DNA from: Ewingella sp. CoE-038-23
Lineage (GTDB): Bacteria; Pseudomonadota; Gammaproteobacteria; Enterobacterales; Enterobacteriaceae
Direction: 5' to 3'
Length of the DNA: 64,000 nucleotides
Assembly: GCF_040419245.1 (NCBI RefSeq)
Contig: NZ_JAZHOH010000001.1
Location: forward strand, 2,480,001 to 2,544,000
The position numbers were made by a program, and so were the translations under genes. Each line of letters begins with the position of its first letter. The first letter of the stretch is position 1. Below are positions 1 to 7,815 of this stretch, piece by piece. A model generated the notes under the pieces. It searched no databases. It was given only the letters and a program-made list of their open reading frames with translations, and was not told the origin of the DNA.

Positions 1-23
1 TCGCGCACGTTATCGAGATTCAT
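1..23 (-). CDS. Start of a CDS cut by the window edge, probably the microcin ABC exporter
   Basis: Only the first seven codons (MNLDNVR) lie in the window. The ATG at 21-23 sits inside the last codons of the CvaA-like gene, in another frame, so the two genes would overlap by 14 bases, typical of translational coupling. A GGGG run lies about 10 bases before the ATG as a possible ribosome site. In colicin V type systems the adaptor gene cvaA is followed by cvaB, a peptidase-containing ABC transporter that cleaves the double-glycine leader. The identity here is inferred only from position; the sequence to the left decides it. Confidence 0.4.
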
Positions 24-1296
24 TGATCGGCCCCACCACACTTTTCTTCATGCTGTAATACGGAGATAGCATCCACTGATAGAGCGGGCGTTTTTCGAGG
101 AACATCGTAGACTCCGCTTTCATGCCACTGGATAAATTGAGCGTTTCGCCATGCCAGTTGAGCTGGCTTTTATCTAAGGAAACAATCACTTTGTAATAAG
201 GCCCGCTGACCGTGCCATTAGGGTTCTTCGGCGCGCTAGAGTAAGAGTTCAGCTCCTGCTCGGACACCGGCGCAGAGGAAACGGACTCCACTCTTCCGGG
301 GAACTGGCCATATTTTTCAAACGGATAGGCTTCGTAGCGAATATTGATCTCCTCCCCCGGCTTGACGTAAGGCACGCTTTCATTCGGCAACCATGCCACC
401 AGGAAGAAAGGTGAATTCTTGGCCGGAACCAGCTGCGCCAGACTGTCACCGGCATTGACCATCTGCCCCGGCGTCACGCTGAGTGAGGAGATCTTGCCGT
501 CGGTCGGCGCGGTGATCAGCAGCGAGCCTTTAGCATCGGCCTCGGCCAGCTGGCGGTCTAAGTCATTGCGCTGCACGCCGTACTGCGAAATCTGGTTGTC
601 GAAATCGGCGGCGCGGGTCACCAGCTCGCTGCGCAAGTTGGTTATCTGCAATGACTCTTGGATGGATTGCGTATTAAGGCTTTGGAAGGAGGTTTGCTGT
701 TGATAGAACAGATAGCGCTGGTTATTCAGCTGATCGGTATTAATTAATCCCTTGCGCTGATACGCGCCATAGTTCTGCATGCTTTTTTTCATCGCATCCA
801 GCCCTTGCTGTGCCGACGCTACCATGTCCTGCGACACCATGTGCGCCTTCTCATACTGCTCGAGCTGCTGCTGCAAATTGTCCAGCGTAGTGCGCTTGTT
901 GTTTTGCAACTGATTGATGATGGTGTCTATCTGGTCACGCTGTTTATTAATCGCCGACAGCGTGGTGGTGCTGACATTACCTGCCTGGGTCACCCGGCTG
1001 ACGTCAATCTGATACAGCGGCTGGCCCTTTTTGACCGTTTTGCCGGTTTCCACCATCAGATTAGTGATCACACCCTGCTCCGGACTGAATAAATTAATGC
1101 TATGAGGCTGGGTGATCACTTCGCCACTCACATTAATTCGGCGAGTGTAATTGGAGAAAATCAAGAAACTGAGCAGCGCGATAAGAAAGAGAGCAGTCAG
1201 CGAGGTGACCACCCAAACCGGCCACCCCGCTAACAGAAGTGCCTTACCGGCCCAGTGGTTCTGTTGATGTTCATTTACTTCTTTACGAAAGAGCAT
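10..1296 (-). CDS. CvaA-type HlyD-family secretion adaptor (membrane fusion protein)
   Basis: Periplasmic adaptor of a type I (ABC) secretion system, linking an inner-membrane ABC exporter to an outer-membrane channel of TolC type. The 428-residue protein has a short cytoplasmic N-terminus and one membrane segment at about residues 30-50. A biotinyl/lipoyl-like half follows (FSPEQGVITNLMVETGKTVKKG, about 70-90), then a long coiled coil with many Gln and Leu (about 105-250), a second lipoyl half (APTDGKISSLSV) and a beta-barrel C-terminus. The N-terminal pattern, SNYTRRINVSGEV after the membrane segment, resembles colicin V CvaA as I recall it (usual length about 413). A GAGGG ribosome site lies 8 bases before the ATG. 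It is divergent from the peptide gene at 1871. The next gene overlaps its 3' end and leaves the window. General toxin HlyD adaptors are the alternative, but the neighbouring leader peptide favours microcin export. Confidence 0.85.
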   Translation of the reverse strand: MLFRKEVNEHQQNHWAGKALLLAGWPVWVVTSLTALFLIALLSFLIFSNYTRRINVSGEVITQPHSINLFSPEQGVITNLMVETGKTVKKGQPLYQIDVSRVTQAGNVSTTTLSAINKQRDQIDTIINQLQNNKRTTLDNLQQQLEQYEKAHMVSQDMVASAQQGLDAMKKSMQNYGAYQRKGLINTDQLNNQRYLFYQQQTSFQSLNTQSIQESLQITNLRSELVTRAADFDNQISQYGVQRNDLDRQLAEADAKGSLLITAPTDGKISSLSVTPGQMVNAGDSLAQLVPAKNSPFFLVAWLPNESVPYVKPGEEINIRYEAYPFEKYGQFPGRVESVSSAPVSEQELNSYSSAPKNPNGTVSGPYYKVIVSLDKSQLNWHGETLNLSSGMKAESTMFLEKRPLYQWMLSPYYSMKKSVVGPINESR

Positions 1297-1870
1297 CTAG
1301 CTTAACCCTCAATGAACATGATGTTGAAACCTCTGGATAATGTTCATTGAAAGATAGTCAGGGGTGGGTTAAGTGGCAACTGTGATTCCTCTGAAATAGA
1401 TGAATTTATTGATAAAGTTGACCTCTGCTTTATTTATCACCAATTTAAAAGTATCGGCTCTAATATTCAATCACGCTGCGTGAATATTTCCTTTGCTGAT
1501 TATCTGCTAAGCAATAGCAAAATAGTTATATCAATCTAGGCTTTAAATAAACAAAAACTAAACAGGTTGATCAGCGGGAAATAGACATTTTCGCAATGCT
1601 CTCATCAGCTTATTTAATAATCACTAAGAATGATGAATGACGGATAAATATAAATATCAAAAAAAATAAAATTTTAATTATTTTAAAATCAAGAAATTAC
1701 ATAGATATTACATTTATGGAGATTATTCCTAATCCCCTCAGCCGCTGAGTGTCCTAGGCTTAAGTCACATGAAGACATGAGTACGAAACAAATATCTTTC
1801 TTACTCCTGTATTCATCGGATCTCAGGACGTCGGGATCTCAGTTTTCACAAACTAAGAGGATGACCCAAG
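1297..1870. other. AT-rich divergent spacer between the secretion adaptor and the peptide gene
   Basis: 574 bases without a convincing gene. It is clearly more AT-rich than the flanking psp and cvaA genes, especially around 1620-1720. It must hold the promoters of both divergent units. A 9-base direct repeat, GGATCTCAG, occurs at 1818-1826 and 1834-1842 just upstream of the peptide gene. No immunity-protein ORF of 60 codons or more is present on either strand, and I saw no convincing shorter one. A 27-codon ORF at 1400-1483 has no ribosome site. Confidence 0.6.
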
Positions 1871-2062
1871 ATGAAACAGTTAACAGAACGTGACATTGAA
1901 ATGGTTAATGGTGCTGGTTGGTCGGAAGATGTAAATAAATTTGCTGACCGCCTGTCAAACTTTGGTCAAAAAGCGGTAGATGATACCAGTAATGCGGTAA
2001 ATAAGGCTTATGGCCAAATTTCAGACGCGCTGGGTAAAGCTAACGACTATCTGACCACCTAG
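1871..2062 (+). CDS. Microcin-like secreted peptide precursor (63 aa, GA-type leader)
   Basis: A 63-residue precursor. Residues 1-15, MKQLTERDIEMVNGA, have the shape of a class II microcin leader: M-K/R-x-L/I-T start, acidic centre, hydrophobic residues at -4 and -7, and Gly-Ala before the cut. Microcins H47 and E492 also use a GA junction, from my knowledge of those peptides. Cleavage after Ala15 would leave 48 residues beginning GWSED. The mature part has no Cys and is rich in Asn, Asp, Ala and Lys. It has about 7 acidic and 5 basic residues and looks like an amphipathic helix, without the long Gly/Ala hydrophobic stretch of colicin V. An AAGAGG ribosome site ends 10 bases before the ATG. 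An intrinsic terminator follows, and the divergent neighbour is a CvaA-type adaptor. No relative of the mature part is recognised, so toxin activity is inference. Confidence 0.7.
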   Translation: MKQLTERDIEMVNGAGWSEDVNKFADRLSNFGQKAVDDTSNAVNKAYGQISDALGKANDYLTT

Positions 2063-2126
2063 TCTTGGCAGTAAAGAGTATCTAACCTAATAGCTCACAA
2101 CCTGAGTTTATGATTGGGTTCATACA

Positions 2127-2155
2127 GGCGCTCACCTCGGTGAGCGCCTTCTTTT
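2127..2155 (+). terminator. Intrinsic terminator of the microcin-like gene
   Basis: Perfect 9-bp stem GGCGCTCAC / GTGAGCGCC (2127-2135 and 2140-2148) with a four-base loop, followed by TTCTTTTT. It is 65 bases after the peptide stop codon, so the peptide gene is probably monocistronic. Confidence 0.9.
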
Positions 2156-2186
2156 TGCCGCATCTTTTTTACCGAAAATCAATTAG

Positions 2187-3254
2187 CTACACCCCAACAT
2201 TGCGCTTATCGGTTTTCACCATGCTAGCCTTCAGCTTGCCGATTAACTCACTGCGGAAATCTCCCAGCTTCGGCTTGTCCCCTTCCAGCCAAGGCAGCGG
2301 GCGGCAAAGCTCCATGGTCTTAATACCTAAACGGGCGGTCAGCAGCCCGGCACCAATCCCCTGCGCCGCGCGGGCCGAGAGACGAGCCGCCAAGTCCTGC
2401 GACATCCAGTCCATACCCACTTCGCGCACCAGTTCAGACGCCCCGGCAAAAGCGATATTCAACAGTACCAGTCGGAACAGGCGCAGGCGGCTGAAATAGC
2501 CCAACTCAATGCCATACAGCACGGCGATGCGATTCACCAGACGCAAATTGCGCCAGGCGATAAAGGCCATATCCACCAGCGCCAGCGGGCTGACGGCGAT
2601 CATCAGCGCCGACTCGGCCGCCGAATTGCTGATTTCGCGCCGCGCCTGAGCGTCTAATACCGGCTGGACCAGCCGGGCATAAAGCTCAACCACTTCGCGA
2701 TCATTCTGGGTTTCGTGCAGAGAAGCCTGCCAACGCTGCAAGGCCGGATGGCTTTTATCCAGCCCGGCCTGCCCGGCCAACTTCTCACAGAAAGCGCGCC
2801 CCTGCCCTAACCCATGGCTGTGCAGCAAATCGCGAGCAACGTCGCGCTCGTCGGCACGCTGGCGCAGGCGATACAAACGCCGCCATTCGGTGAGCAGTGA
2901 ACCGACGCCCGCCACCACGATTAGCCCGCCCGCGGTGCAAGCCCCCAGCGCGACCCAATCCTGCTGGATCCATGCGGTATGCACCCACTGCACGCCCTGA
3001 GCTATCACGCTGACGCCAAACACGGCGGCGCCAAGACGCACCATTTTGCCCCACAGGCTGCGACGCGGCTTCAGCGCGCGGTTAATCACCGCCTCGGCTT
3101 CGCCCTCTTGCTGCTCAATCTCGGCTTCGCTGGAAACCGGCAGAAAGCGCTCGGCCTGAACGCCGTCAAAGGCCTGACCGGCGCGCAACACGGGCTGTTC
3201 CGGCTCCTTGATGCTCTGTTCGAAATCAATACGCGGTTTGATAGGTTCGCTCAT
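2187..3254 (-). CDS. ycjF: YcjF, UPF0283 inner-membrane protein
   Basis: Inner-membrane protein of unknown biochemical role, co-expressed with the phage-shock operon. The 355 residues begin with a polar, acidic N-terminal part. Two hydrophobic segments follow at about residues 70-120 (including [15 protein letters not shown]), then a conserved C-terminal half containing [26 protein letters not shown] and [32 protein letters not shown]. Near-identical strings occur in E. coli YcjF. The start codon overlaps the ycjX stop as ATGA (3251-3254), so the two are translationally coupled. It is the last gene of pspABCD-ycjX-ycjF. In E. coli the next gene would be tyrR; here the microcin-like locus sits in that place. 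Confidence 0.93.
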   Translation of the reverse strand: MSEPIKPRIDFEQSIKEPEQPVLRAGQAFDGVQAERFLPVSSEAEIEQQEGEAEAVINRALKPRRSLWGKMVRLGAAVFGVSVIAQGVQWVHTAWIQQDWVALGACTAGGLIVVAGVGSLLTEWRRLYRLRQRADERDVARDLLHSHGLGQGRAFCEKLAGQAGLDKSHPALQRWQASLHETQNDREVVELYARLVQPVLDAQARREISNSAAESALMIAVSPLALVDMAFIAWRNLRLVNRIAVLYGIELGYFSRLRLFRLVLLNIAFAGASELVREVGMDWMSQDLAARLSARAAQGIGAGLLTARLGIKTMELCRPLPWLEGDKPKLGDFRSELIGKLKASMVKTDKRNVGV

Positions 3255-4648
3255 CGCATTTTATCTCCCAGTAAAAACTCCATCACGGCGTCCAGCCGAA
3301 TGTGCGGCAAAGGCGCGTCCACGCTGGTTTCGCGCGGGCGGAATTCATCAAAATGGAATCCCTGCTGCTGCCAAAATGCCGCGCCCGGCAGTCTGGCAGG
3401 CACTTCTCCGGGGAACACAGTGAGCGGCGCGCCGTCTTGCAGACGATGCCCCTTCAAGGCAGGCACTGACTGGCCCTGATATTCCACTATCCCGGTTTCG
3501 GTGGCCTGTACCGAGGCTAAACCCGCGCAGTCCATGCTGATGCCTTCAAAGGCGGCGTTCTGCCACGCCTCCTGCACCAATTGCTGGAGCAGCGACACCA
3601 GATTGGCATGCTGGTCGCCAGTAATATGGTCAGCCTTGGTGGCGGCAAACATCAGTTTGTCGATACAAGGATTGAACAGCCGGCGGAACAGCGTGCGCTT
3701 GCCATAGTGGAAACTCTGCATCAGCTGCGTCAGCGCCAGTCGCATGTCGTTAAACGCCTGCGGCCCGCTGTTTAAGGGCTGGAGGCAGTCCACCAGCACA
3801 ATTTGGCGGTCGAAACGGACAAAATGGTCTTTATAGAAGCCCTTCACCACCGACTGGCAGTAATAGTCAAACCGCGCGCGCAGCATGCCCAAATTACTGT
3901 TCTTGTCGGCCTGCGCCAGCTGGGCGTCGCTGTACTTTTGCATTTCCGGCCACGGGAAGAATTGCAGCGCCGGTGCGCCGGCCAAGTCACCCGGCAGGAC
4001 AAAACGCCCCGGCTGAATGAAGTGCAAACCTTCCTGTTTGCAGCGATGCAGGTAGTCGGTATAGACCTGAGCGATGGCCGCCAACTGGTTTTCGTCGGCC
4101 GGGGCCAGTGGGTCACACTGCTGACAGAGTTCCAACCAAGGCTTGGCCCATTCGGCGCGATCCCCTTGCAGCAGGCCCGCCATCTGCCGCGACCAGTCGA
4201 GATAGTTCTGCTCCAGCATTGGCAAATCCAGCAGCCATTCGCCAGGGTAATCGACAATTTCTAAATAGAGCGTGGAAGTATCTTTGAAGTGGCGCAGCAG
4301 CGACTCATTGGAGCGATAGCGCAGGGCCAGGCGGATTTCACTGACGCCGCGCGTCGGTGTCGGCCAGTTCGGCGGCGTACCGTGCAGCTGGGCAATGCCT
4401 TCATCGTAAGTAAAGCGAGAGATACCGAGATCGCGCTGAGGCACACGCTTGACGCCAAGCAGGCGCTCTTCGCGGGCGGCGGAGAAAAGGGGTAAACGTG
4501 CGCCGCTGTGTAGGTGCAGCAGCTGATTGACGAAGGCGGTAATAAAGGCGGTTTTGCCGCTGCGGCTAAGACCGGTCACCGCGAGGCGCAGGTGCCGGTC
4601 CATACCGCGATTGACCAGTGAATTAAACTCGTTTTGTAGTCTTTTCAT
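3251..4648 (-). CDS. ycjX: YcjX, stress-induced P-loop NTPase (DUF463)
   Basis: A predicted nucleotide-binding protein induced with the phage-shock response; its exact role is unknown. The chosen start gives 465 residues, the E. coli length, beginning [26 protein letters not shown]. The Walker A loop is [10 protein letters not shown] at about residues 26-35. The ATG at 4648 has a GGAGA ribosome site 4-5 bases upstream; an upstream in-frame start would add eight residues and lacks such support. The gene begins inside the end of pspD (26-base overlap) and ends in an ATGA overlap with ycjF. The tight packing makes one operon with psp, as in Yersinia. Confidence 0.94.
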   Translation of the reverse strand: MKRLQNEFNSLVNRGMDRHLRLAVTGLSRSGKTAFITAFVNQLLHLHSGARLPLFSAAREERLLGVKRVPQRDLGISRFTYDEGIAQLHGTPPNWPTPTRGVSEIRLALRYRSNESLLRHFKDTSTLYLEIVDYPGEWLLDLPMLEQNYLDWSRQMAGLLQGDRAEWAKPWLELCQQCDPLAPADENQLAAIAQVYTDYLHRCKQEGLHFIQPGRFVLPGDLAGAPALQFFPWPEMQKYSDAQLAQADKNSNLGMLRARFDYYCQSVVKGFYKDHFVRFDRQIVLVDCLQPLNSGPQAFNDMRLALTQLMQSFHYGKRTLFRRLFNPCIDKLMFAATKADHITGDQHANLVSLLQQLVQEAWQNAAFEGISMDCAGLASVQATETGIVEYQGQSVPALKGHRLQDGAPLTVFPGEVPARLPGAAFWQQQGFHFDEFRPRETSVDAPLPHIRLDAVMEFLLGDKMR

Positions 4649-4871
4649 TGCTCTCCGTGGCGTAGCGCCCAAATAACGCGGTCAATATTCTTTTGAACAG
4701 GGGCTCTAATAATAGTGCTAAAACATAACGCAGTGGACCTTTTCCTACCACGCCCAGGACGCGAGCGGCCATACCAGCAGGCACAAAAGTCAGTGCAATC
4801 ATAACGGCGAATCTGAACACTTTCTTCAGCAGGCTGCGATTACCCGGCAGCGAGGAAGTCAGAGTACGCAT
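4623..4871 (-). CDS. pspD: PspD, phage-shock protein D
   Basis: Small membrane-associated protein of the phage-shock operon, about 82 residues from the ATG at 4871. That start has an ideal AAGGAG seven bases upstream. A longer reading from 4931 would add 20 residues with no homology to the family. The protein has two hydrophobic stretches (FAVMIALTFVPAGMAARVLGVV and LRYVLALLLEPLF) and a basic C-terminus. The GPLRYVLALLLEPLFKR region matches the conserved part of E. coli PspD (73 aa). The function of PspD is still poorly defined. The last 26 bases overlap ycjX. Confidence 0.88.
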   Translation of the reverse strand: MRTLTSSLPGNRSLLKKVFRFAVMIALTFVPAGMAARVLGVVGKGPLRYVLALLLEPLFKRILTALFGRYATESNEKTTKRV

Positions 4872-4940
4872 AAATAAACTCCTTAGCGGGTGGAGGAAAG
4901 GGTCCGAAGCCGCACAAGGCCGCTTCGGCAAATAGGGGTG

Positions 4941-5300
4941 TTATAACTGGTGGAAACGGCTGCGAACGCCAAAGGTTTCCGAGGTCACGTAACGCTCAAC
5001 CTGGCGCAAACGCTGCTCGCTGGCTTTCAATTCGCGGTCTGCTTCATCCAGCAAATTTCTTGGCGACGGCTGATTTTCATCATCAAACTCATGGGCCGGA
5101 GCCGGTTCAAGCACAAAGCACAGCACGATGTAGGCCACGACGGTAAACATAAACAGGCCGAAGAAAATAGACAGCACGGCCATCACGCGCAGTAACATCA
5201 CCGGCACGCCAAGATAGTGGGCAAGCCCGGCCAGCACGCCTTTAAACACGCCCTCTTCCGGCACGCGGTACAACTTTCGTTCTGAAAGACTCTTCGCCAT
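4941..5300 (-). CDS. pspC: PspC, envelope stress response membrane protein
   Basis: Inner-membrane sensor that, with PspB, takes PspA away from PspF when the membrane is damaged and so induces the operon. Its 119 residues are the E. coli length. It has an N-terminal PspC domain (KLYRVPEEGVFKGVLAGLAHYLGVPVMLLRVM), a strongly hydrophobic segment at about residues 38-65, and a charged C-terminal coiled region ending ETFGVRSRFHQL. The start overlaps the pspB stop by one base (TAATG), indicating coupled translation. Confidence 0.95.
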   Translation of the reverse strand: MAKSLSERKLYRVPEEGVFKGVLAGLAHYLGVPVMLLRVMAVLSIFFGLFMFTVVAYIVLCFVLEPAPAHEFDDENQPSPRNLLDEADRELKASEQRLRQVERYVTSETFGVRSRFHQL

Positions 5301-5527
5301 TATGACTGCCTCCAGCTTGGGTGCTCGGCATCCAGAATCTCTTCTAGCGCCTGAATACGTTCGCGCATGCGGCGCGCGTCTTGTGTTAACTGAGCGAGGT
5401 TTTGCTTCTCATGCTGGGTTAACTGATTGCCACTTTGCGATCGGTTGCTGTAGTGCAGCCACAACCAGATAGGTGCGACAAACAGCACAAAGATGGTCAG
5501 TGGAATGGCTAAAAACAGGAAGCTCAT
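5300..5527 (-). CDS. pspB: PspB, envelope stress response membrane protein
   Basis: Partner of PspC in sensing membrane stress. It has 75 residues: one N-terminal membrane helix (FLAIPLTIFVLFVAPIWLWLHY), then a polar cytoplasmic part with a coiled coil (LAQLTQDARRMRERIQALEEILDAEHPSWR). Length and the C-terminal EILDAEHPSWR motif match the family. It lies between pspA and pspC with one base of overlap with pspC. Confidence 0.95.
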   Translation of the reverse strand: MSFLFLAIPLTIFVLFVAPIWLWLHYSNRSQSGNQLTQHEKQNLAQLTQDARRMRERIQALEEILDAEHPSWRQS

Positions 5528-5614
5528 TGCATCTCCTTATGAGTCTTATTACTGCCGGGAACGACATTTATCCTGCAACAACCTGCCTGCGAACAGGCAG
5601 GTTTCTCAAGCGAA

Positions 5615-6286
5615 TTACGCGTCCTGATTGCCTTGCATCTTAGCTTTCAATGCCGCGATTTGCGCACTGATTTCATCGTCAGCTTTCAACTCAGCAAACT
5701 GCTGGTCCAGTGACTTCTTTTTGCCGATGCTAACGCTTTCAGCTTCAGCTTCCATGTGGTCGATACGGCGTTCGAACTGCTCGAAACGCGCCATGGCTTC
5801 ATCAATCTTGCCACTGTCTAGCTGGCGGCGAACGTCGCGTGAAGAAGACGCCGCCTGATGGCGCAAGGTCAGCGCTTGCTGGCGAGCGCGGGTTTCGGTC
5901 AGTTTATTTTCCAACTCACCAATTTCCGACTTCATGCGATCCAGCGTTTCTTCAACCACCGTCACTTCATTTTTCAGCGTGGCGACCAGATCAGCCAGCT
6001 TTTGCTTTTCAATCAGCGCGGCGCGAGCCAAATCGTCTTTATCTTTACGCAGAGCCAGCTCGGCTTTGTCCTGCCATTCGGCCTGTTGGGCTTCGCCTTG
6101 CTCGATACGGCGGTTGAGCTGTTTCTTTTCCGCTAAGGCGCGAGCCGAGGTAGAACGCACTTCCACCAGCGTATCTTCCATTTCCTGAATCATCAGGCGC
6201 ACCAGCTTCTGTGGATCTTCAGCTTTGTCCAACAGGTTATTGATGTTGGCATTTACGATGTCAGCGAAACGAGAAAAAATACCCAT
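5615..6286 (-). CDS. pspA: PspA, phage-shock effector and negative regulator of PspF
   Basis: Peripheral membrane protein of the PspA/IM30/ESCRT-III family. It inhibits PspF in unstressed cells, and forms membrane-bound scaffolds that limit proton leakage under stress. It has 223 residues from the ATG at 6286, preceded by GAGGAA eight bases upstream. A longer frame from 6337 adds 17 residues with no homology. The N-terminal amphipathic helix ([25 protein letters not shown]) is conserved, followed by long heptad coiled coils to about residue 190. First gene of the operon, controlled by the sigma-54 promoter at 6411-6427. Confidence 0.97.
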   Translation of the reverse strand: MGIFSRFADIVNANINNLLDKAEDPQKLVRLMIQEMEDTLVEVRSTSARALAEKKQLNRRIEQGEAQQAEWQDKAELALRKDKDDLARAALIEKQKLADLVATLKNEVTVVEETLDRMKSEIGELENKLTETRARQQALTLRHQAASSSRDVRRQLDSGKIDEAMARFEQFERRIDHMEAEAESVSIGKKKSLDQQFAELKADDEISAQIAALKAKMQGNQDA

Positions 6287-6410
6287 AGTCAAAATTCCTC
6301 TTTGATTCTGTTGGCCTCCGGCAACTCCGGGCAACAAGTCTTAAAACGTCCGGCTACATGTTACCGGTGAATACTGCCAGCCATTCAAAACGACTGCGTG
6401 TAATACCTAT

Positions 6411-6427
6411 ATCAAATCCCGTGCCAA
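6411..6427 (-). promoter_or_regulatory. Sigma-54 promoter of the psp operon
   Basis: On the minus strand the sequence reads TTGGCACGGGATTTGAT, matching the -24 GG box (TGGCACG) and -12 region (TTG) of sigma-54 promoters, and closely resembling the E. coli pspA promoter. The -12 element is TTGAT rather than TTGCA/T. The AT-rich stretch between here and pspF (6430-6540) should carry the PspF activator sites and possibly an IHF site; these were not resolved. Confidence 0.85.
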
Positions 6428-6572
6428 CTTTTTTATTTCAATATCCATATGATTTATATCTATTTTTATTTTTAGATCGATTTGTGGTTATTTGACGTAT
6501 GATTAAATTAACTAAAAATTAGTTTTTTTCACCACCCATTTTAGCCGCTAAATCACCGTACATGGAGAAATA

Positions 6573-7583
6573 ATGACCGAGACCACCGACAACCTATTGG
6601 GCGAAGCCAATGCGTTTATCGAAGTATTGGAGCAAGTTTCTCAATTGGCGAAGTTAAATAAACCTGTGCTGGTCACCGGCGAGCGCGGCAGCGGCAAGGA
6701 GCTGATCGCCCACCGCCTGCATTATCTGTCTCCGCGCTGGCAGGGACCTTTTATCTCTTTGAACTGCGCCGCGCTGAATGAAAACCTGCTCGACTCCGAG
6801 CTGTTTGGTCACGAGGCGGGGGCCTTTACCGGCGCGCAAAAGCGCCATCTTGGGCGATTCGAGCGCGCCGACGGCGGCACCCTGTTTCTTGATGAGTTAG
6901 CCACCGCCCCGATGCTGGTGCAGGAAAAGCTGTTGCGAGTGATTGAGTATGGGCACTTGGAACGCGTCGGCGGCAGCCAGCCGCTACAGGTGGATGTGCG
7001 CCTGGTGTGCGCCACCAATGACGATCTGCCCGCCTTAGCCGCCGAAGGTAAATTCCGCGCCGACCTGCTCGACAGGCTGGCTTTCGACGTGGTCCAGCTA
7101 CCGCCATTGCGCGAGCGCCAGCAGGACATCATGCTGCTGGCCGAGCACTTTGCTATCCAGATGTGCCGCGAGCTGTCACTGCCGCTGTTCCCCGGCTTCA
7201 CCCCTCACGCGCAACACACCCTGCTAACCTATCGCTGGCCGGGCAACGTGCGTGAGCTGAAAAACGTGGTGGAACGTTCCATGTATCGTCACGGCAGCAG
7301 CGACGTCCCCCTCGACAACATTATTCTTAACCCTTTTGCTCGCCATAACGCGGCCTCTGAGGAGCCTGCACCTGAGACTTCCTCCGCCAGCGCTTTACCT
7401 ACCCTGCCGGTGAATTTGAAGCAGTGGGTCAACACGCAGGAGAAGCAGTTAATTGAGCAAGCCTTGCAGCAGGCGCGTTTTAATCAGCGCAAAGCCGCCG
7501 ATTTGCTGGATGTGACTTATCACCAACTGCGCGGAATGCTGAAGAAACATGATATTCAGGTGAAGGGCGAGGAGAACGGCTAA
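6573..7583 (+). CDS. pspF: PspF, sigma-54 enhancer-binding activator of psp
   Basis: AAA+ ATPase that remodels sigma-54 RNA polymerase at psp promoters and is held inactive by PspA. The 336 residues start directly with the AAA+ domain, without a receiver domain, as in the family. Visible motifs are Walker A GERGSGKE (36-43), the GAFTGA sigma-54 contact loop (83-88), Walker B GGTLFLDE (101-108) and the sensor/arginine region around RADLLDRLAFDVVQLPPLRER. A C-terminal Fis-type helix-turn-helix is at about 300-330 (NQRKAADLLDVTYHQLRGMLKKH). It is divergent from pspA. A GGAG site precedes the ATG. Confidence 0.97.
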   Translation: MTETTDNLLGEANAFIEVLEQVSQLAKLNKPVLVTGERGSGKELIAHRLHYLSPRWQGPFISLNCAALNENLLDSELFGHEAGAFTGAQKRHLGRFERADGGTLFLDELATAPMLVQEKLLRVIEYGHLERVGGSQPLQVDVRLVCATNDDLPALAAEGKFRADLLDRLAFDVVQLPPLRERQQDIMLLAEHFAIQMCRELSLPLFPGFTPHAQHTLLTYRWPGNVRELKNVVERSMYRHGSSDVPLDNIILNPFARHNAASEEPAPETSSASALPTLPVNLKQWVNTQEKQLIEQALQQARFNQRKAADLLDVTYHQLRGMLKKHDIQVKGEENG

Positions 7584-7591
7584 AAAGAGGC

Positions 7592-7619
7592 AAAAAAAAA
7601 GCCAGCACCCGAGCTGGCT
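7592..7619 (-). terminator. Intrinsic terminator, minus strand
   Basis: Read on the minus strand: stem AGCCAGC / GCTGGCT with a six-base loop, followed by a run of nine T. It lies between pspF and the convergent zinc GTPase gene and would stop minus-strand transcription, about 200 bases after the GTPase stop codon. Those 200 bases contain no gene that I can support. Confidence 0.75.
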
Positions 7620-7815
7620 AAGTAATACTGGAAGCAATGTGAGCAATGTCGTACCGATTAAGAGAGGCCCAAGCAGGTCTCCCTCAAGCGATGAAAGGAT
7701 GATAATGGTTATCAGTATCGTCTGTAAAGTGGTTTGTTGAGAATTTTTCTCATTACCACACTAACCATGCAACTACTTGTTTCTTTTGAACTAATAGCCC
7801 TAATGTCCCTGTGGA

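Noticed and set aside
249..1092. Several open frames of 68-95 codons inside and opposite the CvaA-like gene
   Set aside because: They are shadow frames of a well-supported gene, without homology or ribosome sites.
1400..1483. 27-codon ORF (MNLLIKLTSALF...) in the microcin spacer as a possible immunity peptide
   Set aside because: No ribosome site, marginal hydrophobicity, and AT-rich chance frames are expected here.
2110..2499. 129-codon plus-strand frame opposite ycjF
   Set aside because: It runs through the terminator at 2127 and is antisense to conserved ycjF coding sequence.
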